A stretch of 64,000 bases of DNA, taken from assembly GCA_902795965.1 (NCBI GenBank), contig CADBNI010000021.1:86588-150587 (forward strand). The letters run 5' to 3'. Origin of the DNA: an uncultured bacterium. GTDB taxonomy: Bacteria > Cyanobacteriota > Vampirovibrionia > Gastranaerophilales > Gastranaerophilaceae. The notes below the pieces were generated by a model. The model was not told where the DNA came from, did no database searches, and saw only the letters and a program-made list of their open reading frames with translations. Below are positions 23,786-31,621 of this stretch, piece after piece (the stretch's first letter is position 1; the number at the start of each line of letters is the position of its first letter). The position numbers and the translations under genes are program-made.

Positions 23786-24283
23786 CTATTCTTCGGTAGT
23801 TTCTTCAACTTCTTCAACAGATTCTTTCAAAACTTCGGAAGCGGTAACAACAACAGCCAATTCGCATTTAACTTTTGAAGTCAATTTGATAAGCATTGTG
23901 TATTCACCGATTTTGTTGATAGGAGCGTTGAGAGAAACATTTTTTCTGTCAACTTCAATACCTGATTTTGCTTTAAGTTCTTCAGTCAATTTTTTGGTTG
24001 TAATTGTACCGAACAATTTACCGGATTCACCTGCTTTAGCAGAGAGTTCAAGTTTTGCAAATTCTTCGATTTTCTTAGCAATTTCAAGAGCTTCAGCGTG
24101 TAATTTTTCTTGTTTAGCCTTGATTCTTGCCAAATTCTTTTCTCTGTTTTCCAAAGCACCCTTAGTTGCCAATTCTGCAACCGATTGGGGGATAAGGAAA
24201 TTTCTTGCGTAGCCGTCTTTAACGTTTACTACATCACCTGCTTCGCCAAGGTTTTGTACGTCTTTTTTCAATATAACCTGCAT
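23786..24283 (-). CDS. rplI: 50S ribosomal protein bL9
   Basis: A 165-residue bL9. The N-terminal domain is canonical (MQVILKKDVQNLGEAGDVVN, then VKDGYARNFLIPQSVAELAT). The long connecting helix spans about 42-75 and the C-terminal domain contains KLFGTITTKKLTEEL. A glutamate-rich tail (EEVEETTEE) makes it somewhat longer than usual. It leads a reverse operon with C1-metabolism genes instead of its common partners rpsF, ssb and rpsR. AAGGAG precedes the start. Confidence 0.97.
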   Translation of the reverse strand: MQVILKKDVQNLGEAGDVVNVKDGYARNFLIPQSVAELATKGALENREKNLARIKAKQEKLHAEALEIAKKIEEFAKLELSAKAGESGKLFGTITTKKLTEELKAKSGIEVDRKNVSLNAPINKIGEYTMLIKLTSKVKCELAVVVTASEVLKESVEEVEETTEE

Positions 24284-24382
24284 TTTTATTCTCCTTTGCT
24301 ATTTATATTTATCAAGTATTTAAACTCTACAACAAACAAAATTCATTGTCGAGTATTTTTTGAGTAATGTAAAGAAGAAATA

Positions 24383-24982
24383 TCATCTCGGCAGATTTTT
24401 AAAATAGTCTTTTTCGGTAAATGTCCTTTGCGTGTATTCGTCACAGGTATAGTCCAATCTGTCGTTCGGTTTTAAACAGAATTTAAACAAGTCATAGCCT
24501 TCTTTATTCGGTCTTTTGTAGCCGTTTGTGTCGATATAGAGTTGATAATTTGTTTTAGAGTGCTCATCATTATTTATAAAAATAAAAAAATTATCATTTA
24601 CAATTATTGTTCCGTCATCAATAAGACGTGTATTAAAATCACTGTTATCATAATTTTTGTATATTAAATCTCTACCTTTAAGTTTGCTTTGAAACAATAT
24701 TTCATACTGGTCATTACGAATTGCCGGTTCTTTAAACTGTTTTACAAGAATTTTTGGTATACTTGGACCTGTGTAGTTCCCGTATAGGGTTTGTCCTTCA
24801 TCAAATTGAACCTTTTGGAGTGCGTTTTGAAGTTCTGCGGTAGTCTTTTTAAACCTGCTTTGCAGTTCTGTGTTTCTAATATTTGTAATCAATACGGGCA
24901 TTGTCATTGCAGCAACAACTCCGATTATACCGAGGGTAATCAAAACTTCGGCAAGAGTAAAACCTAAAAGTCTTTTCTTCAT
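24383..24982 (-). CDS. Prepilin-like protein, cassette C
   Basis: A 199-residue pilin-like protein. The leader is MKKRLLG (Gly at -1), then FTLAEVLITLGIIGVVAAMT. It has the helix FKKTTAELQNALQKVQ and the loop YIDTNGYKRPNKEGYDLFKF, with cysteines in FCLKPND and DYTCDEY. It shares long identical runs with the pilin at 19934, differing mainly at residues about 70-105, which points to recent duplication or gene conversion. GGAG precedes the start. It is divergent from the XRE gene at 25082. Confidence 0.9.
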   Translation of the reverse strand: MKKRLLGFTLAEVLITLGIIGVVAAMTMPVLITNIRNTELQSRFKKTTAELQNALQKVQFDEGQTLYGNYTGPSIPKILVKQFKEPAIRNDQYEILFQSKLKGRDLIYKNYDNSDFNTRLIDDGTIIVNDNFFIFINNDEHSKTNYQLYIDTNGYKRPNKEGYDLFKFCLKPNDRLDYTCDEYTQRTFTEKDYFKNLPR

Positions 24983-25011
24983 AATTTTCTCCTATATTAT
25001 CTATCATTTTT

Positions 25012-25075
25012 ATGTATTTTATATCATATATTTTTATCACAATACATAGAAAATTGCAACAGGTAAATTTATAAT
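25012..25075. promoter_or_regulatory. Divergent promoter/operator region of cassette C
   Basis: TATAAT at 25070-25075 lies 6 nt before the XRE ATG. ATGTATT (25012-25018) and AATACAT (25041-25047) form an inverted repeat. TGTATTTTATAT (25013-25024) is shared with cassette A (7701-7712). Confidence 0.5.
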
Positions 25076-25081
25076 GTCAAA

Positions 25082-25303
25082 ATGAACAAAAGAGAGTTAT
25101 TGCTAAAACTTGGGAATAAGATACGGTACGAAAGAATGCGAAAAGAACTTTCACAAGAGGAACTTGCGGCACTTGCAAACATAAATATGCGTTCAATAAG
25201 CACAATAGAGTGCGGAATTACGGATATAAAATTTACAACACTAACCAAAATTGCGGAAGCATTGAATATTGAAACAACTTCATTGATTGATTTTAGGCTT
25301 TAA
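25082..25303 (+). CDS. XRE-family HTH regulator, cassette C
   Basis: A 73-residue single-domain Cro/C1-type HTH protein (GNKIRYERMRKELSQEELAA, then LANINMRSISTIECGITDIK). Its C-terminal half (DIKFTTLTKIAEALNIE) resembles that of cassette E (DIKFSTLIAILKALDLD) more than cassette B. It has no ribosome site. TATAAT 6 nt upstream implies a leaderless transcript. It is presumed to repress the divergent pilin and itself. Confidence 0.88.
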   Translation: MNKRELLLKLGNKIRYERMRKELSQEELAALANINMRSISTIECGITDIKFTTLTKIAEALNIETTSLIDFRL

Positions 25304-25322
25304 TTATGGCAATTATATAGTT

Positions 25323-25378
25323 TGCTGTTCAGCATCTTACCGTTTATCTGATTCTGAAACAAGTTCACAATGACAATA
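25323..25378. repeat. Degenerate dispersed palindromic repeat
   Basis: TGTTCAGCATCT and GATTCTGAAACAAGTTCA followed by CAATGACAAT match pieces of the repeats at 37556, 50857 and 63763 (CTGAACTTGTTTCAGAATC type). The copy is partial and lies between the cassette C regulator and a convergent gene. Confidence 0.5.
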
Positions 25379-25428
25379 CGGCTAATTTTTTGAACATTTT
25401 AGCGGTAAATTCTATATACTTACCATAA

Positions 25429-26070
25429 TTATTTTATTGCCGGGAAATAGTATTTTACTCCTGTTTCGGTTCTCCAGCGGACGTAGCCTGTTTTGGGAAC
25501 TCTGTCAATGTCATAAACGCTGACCAAAGCCCAGTTCCCGCGTATTGCCGTAAGATTTATTTTTTGCGGAACGTTTATTGTCCCTACTACCTGCGAAGTT
25601 TCATCTGTTGCAGAATGAAGGTCTTTTGCGGAAAGCGGGCTTTCCTTCAACAATTTTAACCCGTATTTTCTGCCGTACATATTATAAAACATAATCCAAC
25701 TCATAAATCTGTACGGATCATCTTTTTTTATCCAGCCTTTTGCACCTGTTTTGTTGTTGTAAAGAACCTCAACCCAATCTTCGGTTTCGTCGGTTACGGC
25801 AAGCAATCCAAGCCCTTTTTTCGGCAAATATACAACAAATAATTCATCTGCCTTAACTTCTTCGGGGAAAATTTTTGACCCTATAAAACTTATACTGTGA
25901 ACAATATTTGAACTCTCATCAGGTTCCGCAAACAAAACAATCTCGCTCGGTGCCTGATAAAGTCCCAACGTTTTGTTGTATTCAATGCTCACGTATTCGG
26001 GAACAATATCACAAAACGCTTTCAGCGGTACAAGTAACATTATTGCAAGTATCAGTATAAGTTTTTTCAT
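25429..26070 (-). CDS. Secreted SH3-like domain protein
   Basis: A 213-residue protein with a signal peptide (MKKLILILAIMLLVPLKAFC). The rest is beta-rich with SH3-like features: WVEVLYNNKTGAKGWIKKDD near the middle and KINLTAIRGNWALVSVYDID near the C terminus. Such domains in secreted proteins often bind peptidoglycan. The start at 26070 has GGAG; an in-frame start 66 nt further upstream falls in a dispersed repeat (encoding RFFASLRMT) and would bury the signal peptide. Confidence 0.75.
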   Translation of the reverse strand: MKKLILILAIMLLVPLKAFCDIVPEYVSIEYNKTLGLYQAPSEIVLFAEPDESSNIVHSISFIGSKIFPEEVKADELFVVYLPKKGLGLLAVTDETEDWVEVLYNNKTGAKGWIKKDDPYRFMSWIMFYNMYGRKYGLKLLKESPLSAKDLHSATDETSQVVGTINVPQKINLTAIRGNWALVSVYDIDRVPKTGYVRWRTETGVKYYFPAIK

Positions 26071-26108
26071 AAAACTACTCCGTTTATATAAGATTTTTAG
26101 GCACATTG

Positions 26109-26134
26109 TCATTCTGAGCGAAGCGAAGAATCTC
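26109..26134. repeat. Dispersed palindromic repeat copy
   Basis: GTCATTCTGAGCGAAGCGAAGAATCTC, the standard core of the repeat also seen at 14195 and 17011. It lies between pheT and the SH3-like gene and is translated in the false upstream extension of the latter. Confidence 0.7.
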
Positions 26135-26155
26135 AAAAAATTTACCGTCTCGGAC

Positions 26156-28621
26156 TTATTCTCTGAAACTTATTTCAGCATAAGTTTTTTGAAGTTTTGC
26201 GCGAACATTATTCATCTGATGTTCAATAACTTCGTCCGTCAGTGTCGCGTTTTCGTCCTGCATTTTTATGCGGAAAGCAAGGCTCTTAAAGCCTTTTTCG
26301 ATATTTTCGCCCTGATAAACGTCAAAAACTTCGCTTCCCTTAAAGATATTTTGTTGAACCGCACTTTTTATAACTTTTTGAATATCTTCAAAAGTTACGT
26401 CGTCATTGATTACAAATGCCAAATCCCTGCGAACTTCGGGGAATTGCGGAAGTTTTTTGTAACGCTGAACGGATTCTTTTACGATAGCGATAATTTCGTT
26501 CAAGTCAAGTTCAAACAAGAAAACTTCTTCTCCCTTAATCTTGAGTTTGTCTTTCAAAATCGGGTGAATTTGTCCGAAATATCCTATTGCGGTAAGATTT
26601 TTGCCTAAAATATTGATTTTCGCACTTCTGTAAGGGTGCATAAAATCAACGTCATCACAAGCAGTGAATTTTATTCTTTTTGATACTCCCAATTCGTCAA
26701 AAAGCTGTTCCAAAATACCTTTTACCGTATAAAAATCGGTTTCGTTTTTGTTTTGCCATTTTGAATTTTCGATATCACCCGTCAAAACACCCGCCAAAAC
26801 TCGGGTTTCTTTGACACCTGTATGTTTTTCATCTGACGGAGCAACGATTTTGTAAGTTGTGCCGACTTCGTAAGCCCAGAATGTTTTTTGACCGTTGTCA
26901 CGATTGTATTTCATGCAGTTCAAAATACTCGGAGCCATTGTCTGACGCAGCATTGTGCATTCTTCACTTGCGGAATTAAGAACTTTGACGGCTTTTTCGT
27001 CATCAAAGGATTGCATAAATCTTTCCAAAAGCGGTTTTCCGATTAACGAAGATGTTACAATTTCGTCCAAACCTGCCGAAAGCATTAATTCGTTAACTTT
27101 TTTTATAACTTTTTCTTCAAGTGAAATTTCGGGAGTACAATTTTTTGCGGGCAAAGTCGGGGCAATTTTGTCAAACCCGTTTATCCTTGAAATTTCTTCG
27201 ATTAAGTCGATTTCACGCGTAACATCATTTGCGCGGAAAGAGGGAACTCTGAATTTTACCGCAGCTTCATTCCCGCCCAATTTTTCAAACCCCAAATTTT
27301 CTAAGATTGAAATACATTTTTCGGGAGCGATTGAACAGCCCAAAATTCGTTTAATTTGTGCATATCTCAAGGTAATATCAATAGGTTCGAGTTTGTTGTT
27401 TCCGGTTTCAACGACACCTTCGACTTTTGCATCTGCAAGTTCTACCAAAAGCTGCATTGCGCGCATAAGTGCCGGTCTTATTGCCTCAATATCCACACCG
27501 CGCTCAAATCTTGCACACGCTTCGGAGCGATAACCTACACTGCGCGAAGATCTTCTTGTTGTTGCAGGCGGGAAATATGCGGCTTCAAGCGCAATATTTT
27601 TTGTATTGTTGTCGATTTCGGAATTTTCACCGCCAAAAACACCTGCCAAACATACACCTTTGTCTTTTGTTGCAATCAAAACGCTTTCGTGAGTAAGATT
27701 TCTTTCTACTCCGTCAAGCGTTACGAGTGTTTCACCCTCTTTTGCGCGTCTTATGCAAAGATATCCGTCCAATTTGTCAAAATCGAACGCGTGAAAAGGT
27801 GTCCCGTATTCAAGCATCACGTAGTTTGTGATATCTACAACGTTGTTTATGGCTCTGACACCTGATGCTACAAGTCTTTTTTGCATCCAATCGGGTGAAG
27901 GTTTGATTTTTATGTCTTTCAAAATTCCGAGAGAATAGTATTTGCAAACATCTTCGTCAACTATTTCGACTTTAAAACAGTCGGTAGACAAATCTTTTGT
28001 CGCCTCAAGCGGAGAAAATTTCAGAGGTTTGTTAAATATTGCGCTTAGTTCTCTTGCGACACCGATTACGGACATTTGATCACCTCTATTTGCCGTTGGC
28101 GCAACGTTTAAGATGTAATCTTTTTCAAATCCCAAAACATCTTTAACATCTTCACCGATTTTTACGTTCGGGAAAATTCTGTTTAGGATTAAAATACCGT
28201 CTTCTTCCTGATAATTTCTTTCGGAAACGCCTAATTCGTCAGCGGAACAAAGCATTCCCTGAGATTCAACCCCTCTGATTACCGCGGGAGTGAGGGTAAA
28301 CATTTCACCCGTTTTTCTGTCAAGAACTTTGGAGCCAACGCTTGCATAAGGAACAATCTGTCCTTCGGCAATGTTTTGCGCACCGCAGACAACGGTTTTG
28401 TTCCCGTCTTTTGTGTTGACGGTTACAAGATGAAGTCTGTCGGAATTGGGGTGAGCATCAATTTTTTCTATTTTAACCGTTTGAATATCAGAAAATTTCG
28501 GTTTCAATTCTTCAATTTCTTCAACTTCCAAACCGCTCATAGTAAGCTCATGCGCGATTTGTTCAACTTCTATGTCCGATAAATCAACAAATTCGTTTAA
28601 CCAGTTTAATGATACCTGCAT
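26156..28621 (-). CDS. pheT: Phenylalanine--tRNA ligase beta subunit
   Basis: An 821-residue full-length PheT. Domains in order: the tRNA-binding EMAP-like domain (about 40-150, VVCGAQNIAEGQIVPYASVG), the B3/B4 editing domain (about 210-370, YVMLEYGTPFHAFDFDKLDG), B5 (about 400-475), the catalytic-like core (about 490-690) and the C-terminal anticodon-binding FDX-ACB domain (about 725-820, KLPQFPEVRRDLAFVINDDV). With PheS it charges tRNA-Phe and edits Tyr. pheS is not adjacent in this window, which is unusual since pheST is commonly one operon. Confidence 0.97.
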   Translation of the reverse strand: MQVSLNWLNEFVDLSDIEVEQIAHELTMSGLEVEEIEELKPKFSDIQTVKIEKIDAHPNSDRLHLVTVNTKDGNKTVVCGAQNIAEGQIVPYASVGSKVLDRKTGEMFTLTPAVIRGVESQGMLCSADELGVSERNYQEEDGILILNRIFPNVKIGEDVKDVLGFEKDYILNVAPTANRGDQMSVIGVARELSAIFNKPLKFSPLEATKDLSTDCFKVEIVDEDVCKYYSLGILKDIKIKPSPDWMQKRLVASGVRAINNVVDITNYVMLEYGTPFHAFDFDKLDGYLCIRRAKEGETLVTLDGVERNLTHESVLIATKDKGVCLAGVFGGENSEIDNNTKNIALEAAYFPPATTRRSSRSVGYRSEACARFERGVDIEAIRPALMRAMQLLVELADAKVEGVVETGNNKLEPIDITLRYAQIKRILGCSIAPEKCISILENLGFEKLGGNEAAVKFRVPSFRANDVTREIDLIEEISRINGFDKIAPTLPAKNCTPEISLEEKVIKKVNELMLSAGLDEIVTSSLIGKPLLERFMQSFDDEKAVKVLNSASEECTMLRQTMAPSILNCMKYNRDNGQKTFWAYEVGTTYKIVAPSDEKHTGVKETRVLAGVLTGDIENSKWQNKNETDFYTVKGILEQLFDELGVSKRIKFTACDDVDFMHPYRSAKINILGKNLTAIGYFGQIHPILKDKLKIKGEEVFLFELDLNEIIAIVKESVQRYKKLPQFPEVRRDLAFVINDDVTFEDIQKVIKSAVQQNIFKGSEVFDVYQGENIEKGFKSLAFRIKMQDENATLTDEVIEHQMNNVRAKLQKTYAEISFRE

Positions 28622-28699
28622 ATTTATACCTCTCTGAAAGTATGATACTACAAGGAATTATAAATGTAAATATCTCTTTACAAAACGGCAAAATTTTCC

Positions 28700-28728
28700 T
28701 TGATGTTTTTTTATAAATAGTGTATCAT
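28700..28728 (+). promoter_or_regulatory. Promoter for the GntR-like gene
   Basis: TTGATG (28700-28705), 17 bp, TATCAT (28723-28728). AGAGG (28736-28740) then lies 7 nt before the ATG. Confidence 0.5.
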
Positions 28729-28747
28729 TAGCGCAGAGGTTTAGTGT

Positions 28748-29857
28748 ATGAAAAATATTGTCAAATCAGATTTACGACAGGTAGAAATTAACGATATCAA
28801 TTCGGAATTGCCCGATTTGAAGAATATAAAGGAATCAAAGGCTGTTGCCATCGGCAAATGGCTTACAAATGTTATTGATAAAAACAAAAGGATTCGTCCA
28901 AACTCGCTTTTGCCCGCAAAACCTGATTTGGCATATCTTTTGGGTGTAAGTATCGGAACGGTTCAAAACGCATTGAGGTACGTTGAGGACTTGGGTTATG
29001 TCGAATCGAAACAGTGTATAGGAACGATTGTGCGTGACAGAAACAGTGAAAGTTCGGTTCGCAAACTTACTTCAAAGCGTGAAATAGCTATTAATTCAAT
29101 AAAAAGTTATATATTATCGCAAGGATTTTCGGTCGGTGAAAATCTGCCTTCCACAAGAAATATTTCAAAGGAAATAGAAACTTCGCCGAATACAACAAGA
29201 CTTGCGCTTGAATATCTTTGTACGGCAGGAATTTTGGAACACGGGTTTAAAAATTCCGATGAAACGGGCTGGGTTGTAAAATCGCTTGATTTTTCGGTTG
29301 AACAAGTTGTTGATAACACGCTTGTCCAAAAAGTTGAGGACGATTTAAAATCTTATATTACGGACAATTTGAAAACGGGTGACAAAATACCCGCTCACGG
29401 TGTTTTATCTGAAAAACTTTCGGTAAGCATAAAAACAATCCATGATGCACTCAAAAGTCTTATTGATGAAGGAATTTTGCTTGCAAGGCGCGGACGTTAC
29501 GGCACTACGGTTGTAAAAATGCCGAATGACAACAGTGTTGCAATAAAAAAGGAAACTTCGATTTTTGCCTCAGCACCCGAAACCGCTTTTTATTATTATG
29601 AAAAAACACAAAACCATATAAAACGAATGATTTCCGAAAATTATTCAATAGGTGAAAAACTGCCGTCAGTGCTTGAACTTTCCAAACAGCTTGATTTAAG
29701 TCCGAACACTATACGAAAAGCCTTTCACAATCTTGCAAAAGAGGGTTACTTGGCATTTTCCCGCGGAAGATACGGCGGTACGTTTGTTATAGATATCCCC
29801 GAAAGTGAAGAACAGACGTATAAATGGCTTGCCGTCAATCCGAAATACAGAGATTAG
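28748..29857 (+). CDS. Regulator with four tandem GntR-type winged helices
   Basis: A 369-residue protein that seems to consist only of GntR-type winged helix domains, at about residues 30-97, 112-178, 195-257 and 285-348. Each repeats the pattern LPS/A..LS..L..S..T...A...L...G.L....G..G: SVSIKTIHDALKSLIDEGIL in the third, DLSPNTIRKAFHNLAKEGYL in the fourth. No effector domain (UTRA, FCD or aminotransferase) is present. GntR regulators normally have one winged helix, so this protein could bind several half-sites at once or bridge distant sites. It has its own promoter and a good ribosome site. Confidence 0.78.
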   Translation: MKNIVKSDLRQVEINDINSELPDLKNIKESKAVAIGKWLTNVIDKNKRIRPNSLLPAKPDLAYLLGVSIGTVQNALRYVEDLGYVESKQCIGTIVRDRNSESSVRKLTSKREIAINSIKSYILSQGFSVGENLPSTRNISKEIETSPNTTRLALEYLCTAGILEHGFKNSDETGWVVKSLDFSVEQVVDNTLVQKVEDDLKSYITDNLKTGDKIPAHGVLSEKLSVSIKTIHDALKSLIDEGILLARRGRYGTTVVKMPNDNSVAIKKETSIFASAPETAFYYYEKTQNHIKRMISENYSIGEKLPSVLELSKQLDLSPNTIRKAFHNLAKEGYLAFSRGRYGGTFVIDIPESEEQTYKWLAVNPKYRD

Positions 29858-29861
29858 TATA

Positions 29862-30572
29862 TTATTTTACGATTGAAAAACCTTTTTCGCTCGTGAATTT
29901 CAATTTATTCAATCTTTCTCGGATAAATTCGTTCTGAGGTGAAAGCTCTTGCATTGACAAAAATTTTCTGTAATATCTGCGAGCAAAGGATTTGTTGCCT
30001 AATTTTTCCATACAAACTCCGATTCCCGCATAAGCATCGGAGCAATCGGGATTAAATTTTAAAAGTCTTTTCAAAATAAAGGAAGCCTCTTTATACTGCT
30101 CCATTTTCATTAAAAGAGAAGATTTTTGCATGTAAGATTTTGTGTATTCGGGGGAATTTTCTATTAATTTTTGATAAATCATCAGTGCCATCTCATCTTC
30201 GTCACACAATTCGTGCGAAATTCCCAACTGCAAAACCGCATCATCACTGTCGGGTTTGATTTTTATTGCGCAGACAAAATTTTTTATCGCTCCGCAGCCA
30301 ATTCCCATCAGTTGATGACAAATTCCGAGTTCATAAAATGCTTCAAAGTAATCGGGCTTTAATTCCGTTGCAATCTCAAAATATTTAACGGCTTTTTCGT
30401 AATTTTTAAGATGTTTATAGCAAATCCCAAGTCCGAAATAAATCTTTGCATTATTTCGGTCAATCAAAATTGCGTTGAGGTAATTTGCCGCAGCCTCTCT
30501 GTAAAGACTCCCTCCGCACAGAGTATTGGCTTTTTCGTAAAAAATGTTTTGTATGTTTGTATTGTATCCCAA
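29862..30572 (-). CDS. TPR repeat protein
   Basis: A 236-residue protein with about five TPR units covering most of its length (for example AKIYFGLGICYKHLKNYEKA, then ALKP-type turns such as ATELKPDYFEAFYELGIC). No signal peptide. The start is given as TTG at 30572 because GGAG sits 8 nt upstream; an in-frame longer form from 30647 has a poor, Lys/Phe-rich N terminus and no ribosome site. It is convergent with the GntR-like gene (4-nt gap). Probably a protein-interaction scaffold. Confidence 0.7.
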   Translation of the reverse strand: MGYNTNIQNIFYEKANTLCGGSLYREAAANYLNAILIDRNNAKIYFGLGICYKHLKNYEKAVKYFEIATELKPDYFEAFYELGICHQLMGIGCGAIKNFVCAIKIKPDSDDAVLQLGISHELCDEDEMALMIYQKLIENSPEYTKSYMQKSSLLMKMEQYKEASFILKRLLKFNPDCSDAYAGIGVCMEKLGNKSFARRYYRKFLSMQELSPQNEFIRERLNKLKFTSEKGFSIVK

Positions 30573-30685
30573 TTCTTTTCTCCGTATTTTAATAATAAAG
30601 TTTTTTTGAAAATTGAATAACCTACATTTGATGTATAACTTAATCAATCATTGGATTTATTATTGTATTGTGTTATAAAGTTGTT

Positions 30686-31621
30686 ATGAAGAAACTTGTG
30701 ACATGCCTTTTGATAATGATTGCAATGCCCGCAATGGCATTGTCGGAATATTCGTTTTATGACGTTGACAGTGATTGGGCATCCGCTTCACGATATTCAC
30801 AAGTGAATTATTCGCAAAAAACTGATACAACCGTACAAAAATCTGTTTCAAATAATTCAAACGAGGTAAACTTAAACGGGATTGAAACCCAAAAAATCCA
30901 AATCCCTAAAACAAAGTACAACGCTAAAGAATCTCTTGTTTTGAATGATGAAGAAATTTTGCAGGAGCTTATTAACCGCCAAAAAGAAAAAGATCTTGAA
31001 GATATTGAAAATCTTTGGAAAGGGACGGTTGAAAACAATCAGGTTATTGGTTTTGCACTCAAAAAACTTGCAACCCCCGAAAGTCAAAGACGTATTCATT
31101 CGTCTTTGATGGCAAAAACTCTTTCGGCGGTGATTGCGGGAGCATCACTTGCGCCTTCACTTGTCGGAGCTAATTATGCTGTTCAATCATCGGCTTTTGC
31201 AACCGGAAGGCTTGCACAAAACCTTATTAACAAAAAAAATATGCCGACCGAAATTCCTCTTACCGATACCGAATTGATTGAGCTTGCGGGATTGGTGGAA
31301 AATCTTCAAGATAAAATTATTACCGCATATTATAATTACAAAAGTTCGCTTTCACAGTTGAAAGAATCACGTCAAAGACTTTTGCTTTATAACAAAAATT
31401 ACGCAAATGCTCTTGATGATGAAGATTTGCTCGAAATCTCCATTTCCTCCTCACAGTATGACAATATGAGAGTTGAGGAATTTTATTATATGGAGAGGGC
31501 AAAAAGATTTCATCTTGAATTACAGCGTCTTGCGGGTAAAAAAATTGTGGACAATCTGAATTTGTATCAGTTTAATTTTGATTCCGCACTGTTGGGAGAA
31601 AAGGCGGTGAAGAAAAAATGA
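30686..31621 (+). CDS. Secreted helical protein, paralogue 1 (TolC-like coiled coil)
   Basis: A 311-residue protein with a signal peptide (MKKLVTCLLIMIAMPAMALS). Shared features with the next gene are a central IENLWKGTVENNQVIGFALK block, a small-residue-rich hydrophobic segment (about 130-165, IAGASLAPSLVGANYAVQSS) and a long C-terminal helix pair (VENLQDKIITAYYNYKSSLS) resembling half of a TolC hairpin. It is too short to be a full outer-membrane channel. The start at ATG 30686 places the signal at the N terminus. It overlaps the next gene by 4 nt (ATGA). Function unknown. Confidence 0.7.
   Translation: MKKLVTCLLIMIAMPAMALSEYSFYDVDSDWASASRYSQVNYSQKTDTTVQKSVSNNSNEVNLNGIETQKIQIPKTKYNAKESLVLNDEEILQELINRQKEKDLEDIENLWKGTVENNQVIGFALKKLATPESQRRIHSSLMAKTLSAVIAGASLAPSLVGANYAVQSSAFATGRLAQNLINKKNMPTEIPLTDTELIELAGLVENLQDKIITAYYNYKSSLSQLKESRQRLLLYNKNYANALDDEDLLEISISSSQYDNMRVEEFYYMERAKRFHLELQRLAGKKIVDNLNLYQFNFDSALLGEKAVKKK

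Noticed and set aside
23730..24212. A 160-codon forward frame opposite rplI
   Set aside because: Ribosomal protein bL9 on the reverse strand is certain; the forward frame is an antisense shadow of its codon use.
26071..26136. Longer start for the SH3-like secreted protein
   Set aside because: It is encoded by a dispersed repeat and would place 22 residues before the signal peptide.
26955..27533. A 192-codon forward frame opposite pheT
   Set aside because: It is antisense to a clear pheT gene and has no ribosome site or recognisable domain.
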